Positions 40,405 to 54,741 of a stretch of DNA of 64,000 nucleotides are shown in pieces. The notes below the pieces were generated by a model. The model saw nothing but the letters and a program-made list of their open reading frames with translations, was not told where the DNA came from and did not search any database. Made by a program: the position numbers and the translations under genes. Source of the stretch: Deinococcus marmoris (GTDB lineage Bacteria; Deinococcota; Deinococci; Deinococcales; Deinococcaceae); NCBI RefSeq assembly GCF_001949125.1, contig NZ_MSTI01000077.1, positions 161,122-225,121 on the forward strand. The letters run 5' to 3'. Position 1 is the first letter of the stretch, and each line of letters opens with the position of its first letter.

Positions 40405-40421
40405 TTACGCATCCGACAGAA
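40405..40421 (+). promoter_or_regulatory. Weak candidate for a radiation/desiccation response motif upstream of uvrA
   Basis: TTACGCATCCGACAGAA keeps the outer TTA and the GACA.AA half of the 17-bp RDRM palindrome (TTATGTCATTGACATAA), about 10 of 17 positions. It sits 63 bp before the uvrA start and upstream of the TTGACG promoter, an atypical place for a repressor site. Confidence 0.25.
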
Positions 40422-40437
40422 TCATCAGCGGCGCAAT

Positions 40438-40466
40438 TTGACGTGCTGGCCGCGTTTTCCAATAAA
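40438..40466 (+). promoter_or_regulatory. Candidate uvrA promoter
   Basis: TTGACG (40438-40443), 17 nt, AATAAA (40461-40466), close to the GGGAG ribosome binding site. An alternative -10 is TAGAAT at 40369. Confidence 0.45.
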
Positions 40467-40483
40467 GAAGGGAGCGACCTACC

Positions 40484-43518
<3,035 letters not shown>

Positions 43519-43522
<4 letters not shown>

Positions 43523-44292
43523 CCAAACCGCCCGCGCCCGAGCAGTCTGATCCGCACCCTGAAGCTGTCCAGCCGAAGGGGGGGCAGGCGGCGTCTGAAG
43601 TCACCTCCTCGGCGGCGGCAGACGTGGACCGGACGGTGGTGGCGCGGCCCTCTGGCGACGCTGCGGTCAACCTGACGAAGTCCCCGGATGGGGAAGAGCT
43701 GGGCCGTCCGTCGCCCGCCCGCGCCGCGCCGCCGCTGACCCCGCTGCCCAGCCGGGCCGAGCAGGAGCGCCCGCACCGCGCCCGCTTTCTGACCCTGCTG
43801 CGCCTGCTGGGCGGCTGGGCAGTGCTGGGTGTGCTGGCCTATTTCATGTGGACCCCGGGCGAGTGGCAGAACAGCCTGCTGCTGTGGGTGGCCCTGGTGA
43901 TCCTGGCCGACGAGTTCGGCGGGGGGTTCGGTTATCTGGGGCTGTTGCTGGGCGGCCTGGGCTATTTCAGCCCCTCGCTGCCTCCGGCGCAGTGGCTGAT
44001 CATCCTGCCGCTGGTGGGCGGCGCGCTGATGGCGCTGCTGCTGGTCAAGCATTCGGGCGGCGTGCTGGTGCTGCCCTTCGCCGGGCTGATCTTTGCCGGT
44101 ACGCTGCTGGCGGTGGCGCGTTTTGGCTCCAAATTCGATCCCACCCTGAAACTGCCCTCCAACGACACGTTCCTGCGCTCGGCCCTGATCGCCATGCTGG
44201 CGGGACTGGCCTTCAGTCTGGTGCGGCAACTGATCGGGCTGTGGCTGCGGCGGCGCGAGCGGCAAAATGGGCGCGTGGGTGTGGCCGCCTGA
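43519..44292 (+). CDS. Membrane protein with disordered N-terminus, function unknown
   Basis: A 257-residue protein. Residues 1-90 are low-complexity and polar (Pro, Ala, Ser, Glu), followed by about five or six hydrophobic helices (for example LLGGWAVLGVLAYFMW, LLLWVALVILADEFGGGFGYLGLLLGGLGYF, WLIILPLVGGALMALLLV) and a basic end (RRRERQNGR). Its ATG overlaps the uvrA stop by 4 nt, so it is probably co-translated with uvrA, though a link to repair is not evident from sequence. I do not recognise a named family. Confidence 0.75.
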
Positions 44293-44360
44293 TCGTCTGC
44301 CCGCCGTTAAGGACATGCGCCCGGATACGCCTCACCTCCGGGCGCTAAACTTTGGGCCAT

Positions 44361-45074
44361 ATGACCAGACTTCAGGGAAACAACCCCAACCGAATCATCC
44401 TGGTGGTCGGCACACTGATCGCCGTGGTGCTGATTGCCCTCGCCCTTTTCGCCGTGCGCGACAAACCGGCTGCTGGCGCGGGCAAGGGCCTCAGCGCCAA
44501 CTTCAAGCTGGACGGCGTGCCGTTCATTGGGAAGGCGGATGCGCCCGTCAATATCGTCACCATCGAGGACTTCAAGTGCCCGGTGTGCAAGCAGTTCACC
44601 GAGAGCATCGAGCCAGAGTTGAAGACCAAGTACGTCGATACCGGCAAGGCCAAAATCTACACCCTGATCTGGCCCTTCCTGGCCCAGAATGCCCGGCTGC
44701 CCACCGACGACAGCAAGCTGGCCGGGCAGGCCGCCCTGTGCGTCTTCGACGACGGTGGCAACGACGCTTTCGAGTCGTTCAAGAACATCCTCTTCCGCGC
44801 GCAGGGCGACGAGACCACCGTCTGGGCCACCAAGACCCGCCTGAAGGATCTGGCGGGCAGTGTCGAGGGCATCGACCAGACCAAGTTCGCCACTTGCCTG
44901 GACACCGATGCCACCGCCGCCCGTGTGGACGCCATGGAAAAGCAGGCGGAGGACGCAGGCGTGAACTCCACGCCCACCATTTTCGTGAACGGCAAGCAGG
45001 TGCTGGCGGCCAGTGGACAGGGCAGCTACTCGCCCGACGACATCGGCAAGGCCGTTGATGCCGCGCAGCAGTAA
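44361..45074 (+). CDS. Membrane-anchored DsbA-like thiol-disulfide oxidoreductase
   Basis: A 237-residue protein: an N-terminal membrane anchor ([19 protein letters not shown]), then a thioredoxin fold with a DsbA-type helical insertion. The active site is CPVC (C73, C76) in [12 protein letters not shown], with cis-Pro in [10 protein letters not shown]. It resembles the BdbD/DsbA_4 group that oxidises cysteines of exported proteins. It lies 6 nt before dsbB, its likely re-oxidant. TAAACT ends 9 nt before the ATG. Confidence 0.9.
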   Translation: MTRLQGNNPNRIILVVGTLIAVVLIALALFAVRDKPAAGAGKGLSANFKLDGVPFIGKADAPVNIVTIEDFKCPVCKQFTESIEPELKTKYVDTGKAKIYTLIWPFLAQNARLPTDDSKLAGQAALCVFDDGGNDAFESFKNILFRAQGDETTVWATKTRLKDLAGSVEGIDQTKFATCLDTDATAARVDAMEKQAEDAGVNSTPTIFVNGKQVLAASGQGSYSPDDIGKAVDAAQQ

Positions 45075-45080
45075 ACCCGC

Positions 45081-45521
45081 ATGATGACCCGCGATAACCG
45101 TCTGTATCTGGCGTGGCTGGTGGCGCTGGCCGCCACGCTGGGCAGCCTGTACTTCAGCGAGGTCCAGGGCTTTCGCCCCTGCGTGCTGTGCTGGTATCAG
45201 CGCATCGCCATGTACCCGCTGGCGGTCATTCTGGGCGTCGCGGCGCTGGGCGCTGACCTGAAGATCCGGCGCTATGTGCTGCCGCTGGCGGCGGTGGGCT
45301 GGGCGGTGGCCCTGATCCAGAACCTGGAAGACTGGAACGTTATTGCCACCCTCAAGGCGTGCAGCGCTCTGGTGGACCCCACCGTGGTGCCCTGCAACAC
45401 CCCCTGGCCGATCTGGGGCGCGGGCGCACTGTCGGCCCTGAATCCGGTCCTGACCATTCCTGTGTTGAGCATGATCGCCTTCACCCTGATCATCGCGCTG
45501 CTGAGCTGGCGCAGAAGCTGA
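45081..45521 (+). CDS. dsbB: Disulfide bond formation protein DsbB/BdbC
   Basis: A 146-residue quinone-dependent membrane protein that re-oxidises DsbA. Four hydrophobic helices and both cysteine pairs are visible: CVLCWYQR (C34, C37) and C94...C105 in the second external loop ([14 protein letters not shown]). It directly follows the DsbA-like gene (6-nt gap). ATG 45081 or the next ATG can serve. A strong rho-independent terminator ends the operon. Confidence 0.93.
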   Translation: MMTRDNRLYLAWLVALAATLGSLYFSEVQGFRPCVLCWYQRIAMYPLAVILGVAALGADLKIRRYVLPLAAVGWAVALIQNLEDWNVIATLKACSALVDPTVVPCNTPWPIWGAGALSALNPVLTIPVLSMIAFTLIIALLSWRRS

Positions 45522-45542
45522 ACTTTAAATCTGTCATCCCCC

Positions 45543-45577
45543 GAGCCACTGGAAGCGTCTTTTCCAGTGGCTCTTTT
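45543..45577 (+). terminator. Terminator of the DsbA-DsbB operon
   Basis: GAGCCACTGGAA (45543-45554) pairs perfectly with 45562-45573, 7-nt loop, then TTTT. It ends only 12 nt before the next start codon. Confidence 0.9.
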
Positions 45578-45589
45578 CAGAGGCCATCC

Positions 45590-46399
45590 ATGAACACCTT
45601 CACCGTCCAGCCCGCCACTGCCGAAACCCTGCCCGATCTCGTCGCCCTGATCGTGGACCGGGAGGACGCCGCCGGACGCCTGACCTTCCTGCGCGAACGC
45701 CTTGCTGGGGGACAGCTCAAGCTGGAGAACACGCTGATCTTGCGCTCGGATAAGGGTGTGGAGGGGCACGCGCTGATCAATACCGTGCCTCAGATTCCAG
45801 TCTTTCCAAACCTCCGGGCCGATGTGCCGGAAGAGGCGGTCATCGCACTGGCCCAGGCGATCCTGGCGCAAGCTGGACCCGAACAGCGGCTCCTGCTCGA
45901 CGATAATCTCGCCCCGCTCCAGGCTGCGCCGTTCGAGGCTGCCGGGTGGGTGCTGGACAGTCGGCACGTCATATACGAAACGGACTTGCGCGCCCGAACT
46001 TACCCGCTGGACCCGCAGGCGCAGACCGTTGACGCGGATCAACCCGAGATCCGCGAACTGTTGAAACAACTGGGTCAGCCAGACCTCGAAGTCTCGGACG
46101 GCTGGACGCTGATTGCCCTGCCCGGCGCAGATGGATTGACCGCCGCCCTGGGCGCAGTCGGCCCCGGCGGACGCCCGGACACCGCCAGCATCAACCTGAT
46201 CGGCGTGCTGCCGCCATCTCGTGGTCAGGGCCTGGGCACGCGCCTGCACGCGCATCTGCTGGCGCTGGCGGCGCGGCAATTCGCCACCCATGCTGGCGGC
46301 ACGGAGGCGGAGAATGCGGCCATGCGGCGTGTGTTCGACAAGCACGGCTCACGGCTGGCGGCGACGCAGATGTATTTCGTGCAGGGGAATCAGGGCTGA
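45590..46399 (+). CDS. GNAT family N-acetyltransferase
   Basis: A 269-residue protein. The C-terminal GNAT core has SINLIGVLPPSRGQGLGTRLH, with the RGQGLG acetyl-CoA pyrophosphate loop, and a final KHGSRLAATQMYF strand. The N-terminal half (about 1-130) looks like a second, degenerate GNAT repeat (EVIALAQAILAQ and GWVLDSRHVIYE). The substrate is unknown. Start ATG 45590 follows an AGAGG site immediately after the DsbB terminator, so a promoter must overlap the terminator or transcription leaks through it. Confidence 0.8.
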   Translation: MNTFTVQPATAETLPDLVALIVDREDAAGRLTFLRERLAGGQLKLENTLILRSDKGVEGHALINTVPQIPVFPNLRADVPEEAVIALAQAILAQAGPEQRLLLDDNLAPLQAAPFEAAGWVLDSRHVIYETDLRARTYPLDPQAQTVDADQPEIRELLKQLGQPDLEVSDGWTLIALPGADGLTAALGAVGPGGRPDTASINLIGVLPPSRGQGLGTRLHAHLLALAARQFATHAGGTEAENAAMRRVFDKHGSRLAATQMYFVQGNQG

Positions 46400-46411
46400 A
46401 CTTCTGAGCGC

Positions 46412-46439
46412 AAAAAAGCCCTCTCCACGGGAAGAGGGC
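46412..46439 (-). terminator. Terminator of the HRDC-domain gene
   Basis: On the minus strand GCCCTCT pairs with AGAGGGC around an 8-nt loop and is followed by TTTTTT. It lies 20 nt after the stop. Confidence 0.88.
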
Positions 46440-46458
46440 CAGACAGGGGCGCTTCAGC

Positions 46459-48195
<1,737 letters not shown>

Positions 48196-48398
48196 GCGCC
48201 CTATTGTGCCGCACGCGTGGCCTGGGGGCGGCATGTCCGCAGGGATGGTCGGGATCTGGCGGGAACGGTGAACCCCGCCCCACCTCTCGCCCAGCGCCGA
48301 TTCCTGCAACGCCGCCTGCCCGCTCCCAGCCTTACAAACGCCGCTTACAAACGCTGTGGCCCACACGCGCCATGCTGTACGCATACGGAGGTCACCAC

Positions 48399-49610
<1,212 letters not shown>

Positions 49611-49629
49611 AGTCTGGAAGGAGAAGGGC

Positions 49630-49655
49630 GGCGGCGAGGGCCTACCGCCTTTTTT
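49630..49655 (+). terminator. Terminator of the VWA gene
   Basis: GGCGG (49630-49634) and CCGCC (49645-49649) followed by TTTTTT. Short but G+C-rich stem. Confidence 0.75.
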
Positions 49656-49781
49656 GCGGTTCGGTCACAGAGCGACAGCAGGGACGGGAATCTCATCCCG
49701 GACAGCCTTCAGAGAAAGTGTTTGGTGCGGGGGAAGCCGCGCATGCTCTGTCTGGTCAGTCAAGACTTCTGAGGCTGTGGC

Positions 49782-50861
49782 TCAGTAAACCGTATTGCGC
49801 CGCCACTCGGCCAGACGGATGTCGTTGCGGCCCTGCTGCTTGGCGCTGTACATCGCCTCATCGGCACGGGCCACCACGTCGTCGGACGACTCTCCTGCTG
49901 CGGCGCTGGCCACCCCGAATGAGGCCGTGACGCCCACCACCTCGCCGTGGCGTTGCTGCCGTAATTCGTTGCGCAGGTTGTTCAGCAGCTTTCTGACCTG
50001 GGTGTCGCCCAGTGCGGGCAGGATCAGCAGGAATTCCTCGCCGCCCCAGCGGGCCACCATGCCGCCCTGCGGCAACAGGTCCTGGGACAGTTGCGCCACC
50101 GCCCGCAGTACCCGGTCGCCCGTGGCGTGGCCGTGCCTGTCGTTGATCTGTTTGAAATGGTCCAGGTCAAAAAGCACCACCGTATAAGTGGCTCTTTTCC
50201 CTGCCAATTCCCGCAGGCGTTCCTCGGCGGCGCGGCGGTTGGCGACGCCGGTCAGCACATCGATCAGGGCCGCAGAGCGCGAGGCCAGAAGCTGCGCCCG
50301 CTGCACCCCAAAGGTGGCCTGGATCAGGATCAGTACGCTGCTGCTCAGCAAAAACTGCGCCGTGGCACTGAGCAGATTGAGCTGCATGTTGGCTGGAACC
50401 GTCAGGATCAGGTTGCCACCGCAGATGACTGTGGAGATGCCCAGGATCAGCAGGGCGCGGCTGACGGCGCGGCGCGGCGGGTAGATGTAAAAGATGGACG
50501 TATAGAGGACGGCAAACCAGTAGGTGTTCTCTGAGAGTCGTCTGACCCCTGCGGGCAATGGATCAAACTGATGGCTCAGGGCCAGCAGCAGATACAGGCT
50601 GGCCCCCAAGAAGGCCACCGAGGTGGCGGTCTCGAAGCGGATGACGCCCCTGGCGAGCAGCAGTTGGACCCCCAGCATCGTGACCGACAGTAGGGGCAGT
50701 GCCCACACATCCAGCGTGTCGAAAGCCGGTGCCTGGGACCACAGCGCCGCCAGACTGGCACACACCTCGATGATCACCACCAGCAGAAACATCCGCCGCT
50801 GCCCGGTTGGCCACGCAGGCGGTGATGAAGCGGCTGATGGGCGGCGGGGAGGAACGGACAA
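49782..50861 (-). CDS. Membrane diguanylate cyclase (GGDEF domain)
   Basis: A 359-residue protein. Five or six hydrophobic helices (about 24-185) form a membrane sensor region, followed by a GGDEF domain (about 195-350) with [35 protein letters not shown] and the active-site GGEEF (273-277). It should make cyclic di-GMP. The inhibitory I-site RxxD is absent (PQGG at the corresponding position), so product feedback at that site is unlikely. The start is probably TTG 50861 with GGAG 5 nt upstream; ATG 50792 is the alternative. Upstream DNA holds three inverted repeats. Confidence 0.9.
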   Translation of the reverse strand: MSVPPRRPSAASSPPAWPTGQRRMFLLVVIIEVCASLAALWSQAPAFDTLDVWALPLLSVTMLGVQLLLARGVIRFETATSVAFLGASLYLLLALSHQFDPLPAGVRRLSENTYWFAVLYTSIFYIYPPRRAVSRALLILGISTVICGGNLILTVPANMQLNLLSATAQFLLSSSVLILIQATFGVQRAQLLASRSAALIDVLTGVANRRAAEERLRELAGKRATYTVVLFDLDHFKQINDRHGHATGDRVLRAVAQLSQDLLPQGGMVARWGGEEFLLILPALGDTQVRKLLNNLRNELRQQRHGEVVGVTASFGVASAAAGESSDDVVARADEAMYSAKQQGRNDIRLAEWRRNTVY

Positions 50862-50922
50862 TGAGACTCCACAGAAAGAGGCCAGTCGATGAGAGCGGAT
50901 GCGTTCGCGTGCAAACTGACCA

Positions 50923-51011
50923 GATCAGCCCTGATCAGAATCGTGAAATCGCAGGCAGGGCTACAGAGGGAGAATGCTGGATTCAGCATACACAGATGGT
51001 CGCGTGACCAT
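50923..51011. promoter_or_regulatory. Cluster of three inverted repeats
   Basis: GATCAG-2-CTGATC (50923-50936), ATGCTG-4-CAGCAT (50974-50989) and ATGGTC-4-GACCAT (50996-51011). All are perfect 6-bp arms within 89 bp, 60-150 bp before the diguanylate cyclase start. Could be operators or a structured 5' leader. Confidence 0.45.
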
Positions 51012-51218
51012 TTAACTGTTTCGTTCATCCAGCTTCTAGTGGCGGTTCATGCTGCCGCCGCCCCTTCTTTCCCAGGGACCCACGGACCGGCAGGGGCTGT
51101 TTCGCGTCAGGTTCTGTCGTCGGTCTGCTTCAGTCGCGCTGATGCGGGTCTACCCTTCGGCTCTGGGGAAGGCTACAAGCGTCTGAATGAGGATATGAAC
51201 ATGGGCTAGAAAAGCGGG

Positions 51219-51256
51219 GACGAGGAATCCTGAATTGCAGCCCAAGGTTCCTCGTC
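51219..51256 (-). terminator. Probable ychF terminator
   Basis: GACGAGGAA (51219-51227 complement) pairs with 51248-51256, extended by three more pairs past a bulge. On the minus strand CCCCGCTTTT follows. It lies about 95 nt after the ychF stop. Confidence 0.6.
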
Positions 51257-51351
51257 TCTGTGTTTCCGTCCGAAATGACAGTCTTATGTAGTTGGTGTCA
51301 GATTACTCTGGTCTGCATGCTGACGCCGCGCCAATAAGGTTAGGTCTGACG

Positions 51352-52449
51352 CTACGAGCTGTGCAGCACGTTCATGATGTCGCCGTCCTTCATCACGTAT
51401 TCCTTGCCCTCGGTGCGGACCCAGCCCTTGCCCTTGGCCCCCACCCAGCCCCCGGCTTCCACCATCTTGTCCCACTCGATGACCTCGGCGCGGATGAAGC
51501 CCCGCTCCAGATCGCTGTGGATTTCTCCGGCAGCCTCCGGGGCCTTCTCGCCGTCGCGGATGGTCCAGGCGCGCACTTCCTTCTCGCCGCTGGTGATGAA
51601 GGTGATCAGGCCCAGCGTTTCGTAGCCCACCTGCACCAGTTGGTCCAGGCCGCTCTCGGTGACGCCCAGATCGGTCAGGAATTCGCGGGCCTCGTCCTCG
51701 GGCATCTCGGCCAGTTCGCCCTCGATCTGCGCGCTGATCTTGACCACGCTTGCGCCCTCGGCGGCGGCGTACTCGCGCACCTGACGCACAAAGTCGTTGT
51801 CGGCGGTCAGATCGTCCTCGCCCACGTTCGCCACGTAGATCACGGGCTTGATAGTGATCAGACCGAATTCTTTGGGAATGGGCGCTTCGTAGCTGCCCGC
51901 GCGGGCGGGTTTGCCCTCGCCCAGCACCGCCAGAATGGCTTCGGCCAGCTCGGCGTGTTCCCTCGCTTCCTTGTCGCCGCCCTTGCCCTTTTTCTGGAGG
52001 TTGCCCAGGCGTTTTTCCAGCCCTGACAGGTCCGCCAGAATCAGTTCGGTGTTGATGGTCTCGATGTCGTCCAGCGGGTCCACGGTGCCCGCCACATGCA
52101 CCACGTTGTCATCGGCGAAGCAGCGCACCACATGGGCAATCGCGTCGGCTTCGCGGATGTTGGCCAGAAACTGGTTGCCCAGGCCCTCGCCCGTGCTGGC
52201 CCCCTTGACCAGCCCCGCGATATCCACGAATTCCACGAAGGTGGGAATGATCGGCGGCACGCGGTCTCCCTTGGTAAAGACCCGGCTCAGGGCACTCAGG
52301 CGCTCGTCCGGCACCATGACGCGGCCCACGTTCGGCTCGATGGTGGCAAAGGGGTAATTGGCCGCCAGCGCCCCGGCGCGCGTGATGGCGTTGAACAGCG
52401 TGCTTTTTCCGACATTCGGTAATCCGACAATTCCAATCGCTAATCCCAT
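51352..52449 (-). CDS. ychF: Ribosome-binding ATPase YchF
   Basis: An Obg-related P-loop protein that prefers ATP. The 365-residue protein has GLPNVGKST (G1), [10 protein letters not shown] (G3) and NVGE in place of NKxD, the change that gives ATP specificity. A coiled-coil insertion lies in the middle ([25 protein letters not shown]) and a C-terminal TGS-like domain (about 280-365) ends [23 protein letters not shown] precedes the ATG, so translation is leadered. The protein binds ribosomes and is linked to stress responses in other bacteria. Confidence 0.96.
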   Translation of the reverse strand: MGLAIGIVGLPNVGKSTLFNAITRAGALAANYPFATIEPNVGRVMVPDERLSALSRVFTKGDRVPPIIPTFVEFVDIAGLVKGASTGEGLGNQFLANIREADAIAHVVRCFADDNVVHVAGTVDPLDDIETINTELILADLSGLEKRLGNLQKKGKGGDKEAREHAELAEAILAVLGEGKPARAGSYEAPIPKEFGLITIKPVIYVANVGEDDLTADNDFVRQVREYAAAEGASVVKISAQIEGELAEMPEDEAREFLTDLGVTESGLDQLVQVGYETLGLITFITSGEKEVRAWTIRDGEKAPEAAGEIHSDLERGFIRAEVIEWDKMVEAGGWVGAKGKGWVRTEGKEYVMKDGDIMNVLHSS

Positions 52450-52723
52450 ACGTTCTCTCCTCCGCCTGCGCCAGCCTGACCCGGACTGGGGCGGCGGCGC
52501 GGCAACCCTGACAGTGTACGTGATGGCGCGGTCTGGCGCAGGTTGACCAGAAGTCCTGTCAGGTCAGGCGAAGCTGGGGGCCGCCCGCCAGCGTCCAGCA
52601 GACCTTCCTGCTTATGGAATCTGCTCCAGGAAGGTGGACAGCGCAGGCCCGTGGCATGGCAGCCCAGGCTTCAACTTCTGCGGATTCTGGCCTGTTCCCT
52701 GCAATGACCGGAGATGCGCCGAT

Positions 52724-54082
52724 TCAGGGCAGCGTCGTGGCTGTCGTGGACGTTGCTGGAACGCCCACCACGATGTTCGCGTCCCGCAGTTTCTTCTGCC
52801 ACAGGGTCAGTTCCTGGCGCTCGACTTCCTGGCTGATCGGTACGGGCCAGTCCTGGTTGTCCTTGCAGATGTTTCCGCTGGCTGCCAGGCAACTGGGTGC
52901 CCACAGGTTGTTGTAGTACACCTGGCCCCTGGAATCGAAACGGGTCCAGCCGATCAGGTTGTTCTGCACCGAGTTGTTGAAAAAGGTCGCGGAGCCTTGC
53001 GCGCCCCTGGCCTGGCTGTTCCAGACGTAGATTCCGACGTTGGCGTGGGGATTGATCTCGCCGCTGGGCAGGCGGCCACTGGAGATGATCCGGTTGCCGT
53101 AGACCCGCTGGTTGTGCCCGCCCGCCACGGCGATTCCCTGATTGGAGGTGCGCAGGATCTGGTTGTTGTACACATCGACATAGCCGCCGACCACGTTCAT
53201 ATCGGTCTGAAGCCCGTCACCCAGCATGATGCCCCCGCCCGAATACTCGCGGTCGTTCAGCGGGCGGACGGCGTAGGCCCCGTCGATGTAGTTGTCGTGA
53301 ATCTGGACCGGGCTGGCCGCTGTTCCCCCGGATTCGTACATGCTGATGTTTTCCTCGACGGCGCTGTGGCCCGGCGCGTTGACGATCTCGTTCCACGCGA
53401 TCTCGATGCCGGGCACCCGGTTGACCGCGTTCAGTTGGATGGCCTGAACGTAATAGCGCTTTCCGGTCAGTTTGCCCATCTGCGTGACAAACCGTCCATC
53501 GACATTGCTGACCCGGTTGCGAAGAAACTTGAGGGTCTGCCCGGCAGTGGAATCGCCCACGAACAGGTTGACGTACATGCCCGACGTTCCCCGCAGCGTG
53601 TTGTTCTCCACCACCAGATTGACCGCCCTGTAGACCGACAGGAAGCGCCCCGGAAACGCGCCATTGGTCAGGGGATTGAGGCCGTAGCCGGTGGTGTTGC
53701 GCAGGGTCAGGTTGGCTTCCTCGCCCCGGATCAGATCGCCCCGTCCCCGCACGACAGAGTTCTCGATGATCACGGGTTCGCGGGTGCGGACCATCACCGC
53801 CGGAACCGCCGGGTCGAAACTCTGCCAGTTGCCCTGGTAGGTGCCGCCCCGCGTAATGACCAGCGGGCCGGAATAGGCTGGCCCCACCGATGGATCGTTG
53901 TCGGGAACGATGGTGCGCGGGTCGGTCATCTGCGTCGGTACGCAGGCCGTCAGCGCCAGCGTGAGCGCGCCCAGCAGGAAACCGGCGCGGAGCAGGGTTC
54001 GCCCGGTGGCCCTGGTGGGGGCGTGCGCGGCCCTGCCGTCCTCTGTTACAGATCTTTCCTCGCGGTCATTGATGGCTTTCAC
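52724..54082 (-). CDS. Right-handed parallel beta-helix lipoprotein
   Basis: A 452-residue protein with a signal sequence and lipobox (LLGALTLALTAC), so it should be exported and lipid-anchored. The mature chain has many short N-ladder turns typical of NosD/PbH1 helices (LVVENNTLRG, IEIAWNEIVN, VQIHDNYIDG, VDVYNNQILR, NQRVYGNRIIS, ATFFNNSVQNN). This suggests carbohydrate binding or lyase-like activity, but no catalytic site can be assigned. GTG 54082 is used because TACACT ends 9 nt upstream, which gives an unusually long polar N-terminus before the signal core. Confidence 0.8.
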   Translation of the reverse strand: MKAINDREERSVTEDGRAAHAPTRATGRTLLRAGFLLGALTLALTACVPTQMTDPRTIVPDNDPSVGPAYSGPLVITRGGTYQGNWQSFDPAVPAVMVRTREPVIIENSVVRGRGDLIRGEEANLTLRNTTGYGLNPLTNGAFPGRFLSVYRAVNLVVENNTLRGTSGMYVNLFVGDSTAGQTLKFLRNRVSNVDGRFVTQMGKLTGKRYYVQAIQLNAVNRVPGIEIAWNEIVNAPGHSAVEENISMYESGGTAASPVQIHDNYIDGAYAVRPLNDREYSGGGIMLGDGLQTDMNVVGGYVDVYNNQILRTSNQGIAVAGGHNQRVYGNRIISSGRLPSGEINPHANVGIYVWNSQARGAQGSATFFNNSVQNNLIGWTRFDSRGQVYYNNLWAPSCLAASGNICKDNQDWPVPISQEVERQELTLWQKKLRDANIVVGVPATSTTATTLP

Positions 54083-54185
54083 TTGTGCGCCAGTGTAGGG
54101 CCTGGAGCTGACGGATGTCTGCGTGCGCGCCAGCAGCGGTGCAGACCGGGGCCTGGACCCTGACAGTCAGTCCCGTTCTCCGCCG

Positions 54186-54731
54186 TTACGGCGTCCGCAG
54201 CCAGGGCCAGCGCCGCACGTAATCGGCGATCTTGGCGGCGCACAGGCCAGGGGTGTGGTTGAGGGGATTGGGGCGCAGAATCCCGGCGGCCATGTCCTCC
54301 AGGCCGTAAGGGGCATACACCTCGCCGCGCGCACTGACGCCCACGCAGGTGCATTCCACCAGAAACTGATCGATGCCCTCGCGGACGCTGCCCAGGGCCG
54401 GGCGGTCCTGCCCGAATTTTTGGTTAAACCACAGGTGGACGCGCGCCTGATTGCGGACCTCGATGGGGGCGTCCAGATCGGCGAACAGTTCCCCGGCCCG
54501 GCGGATCACGGCGTCCTCGGCGGCGTAGCTGGGGTCGTCGTCCCAGTAGAAGAGGTCGTAATCCCTGATCTGGGCGGCTGGCGGTTGCCCGCTCTGCACG
54601 TTCCAGACGGTGCCGAACAGTGCCCCGGCCACCAGATGGGCCTGCTCCACGCCCAGTTCGGGCAGACGCTCCAGGAGGGCCGCGTTGACCGGATTCAGGC
54701 GCACCAGCCGTAGGAATTCGGCGTCGTTCAT
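54186..54731 (-). CDS. Nucleotidyltransferase family protein (DUF925/YaiF-like)
   Basis: A 181-residue protein. VAGALFGTVWNVQSG followed by IRDYDLFYWDDDPSYAAEDAVIRRAGE has the acidic residues of the predicted nucleotidyltransferase (DUF925) family; EVRNQARVHLWFNQKFGQ and the IDQFLVECTCVGVS strand complete the pattern. Members are thought to transfer a nucleotide to an unknown acceptor. It starts 10 nt after the ADP-ribosylglycohydrolase stop on the same strand, so the two are likely one transcript. Confidence 0.82.
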   Translation of the reverse strand: MNDAEFLRLVRLNPVNAALLERLPELGVEQAHLVAGALFGTVWNVQSGQPPAAQIRDYDLFYWDDDPSYAAEDAVIRRAGELFADLDAPIEVRNQARVHLWFNQKFGQDRPALGSVREGIDQFLVECTCVGVSARGEVYAPYGLEDMAAGILRPNPLNHTPGLCAAKIADYVRRWPWLRTP

Positions 54732-54741
54732 GCCCGCCCGT

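Larger units (their letters stand above)
50862..51351. other. 490-bp gene-free region upstream of the GGDEF gene
   Basis: No convincing gene on either strand. It contains three short inverted repeats at 50923-50936, 50974-50989 and 50996-51011 near the GGDEF start, and a terminator-like hairpin at 51219-51256 for ychF. The rest looks unstructured. Confidence 0.5.

Noticed and set aside
50889..51209. Small protein gene in the region upstream of the GGDEF gene
   Set aside because: No ribosome binding site or promoter box at the start and no protein-like composition in either frame.
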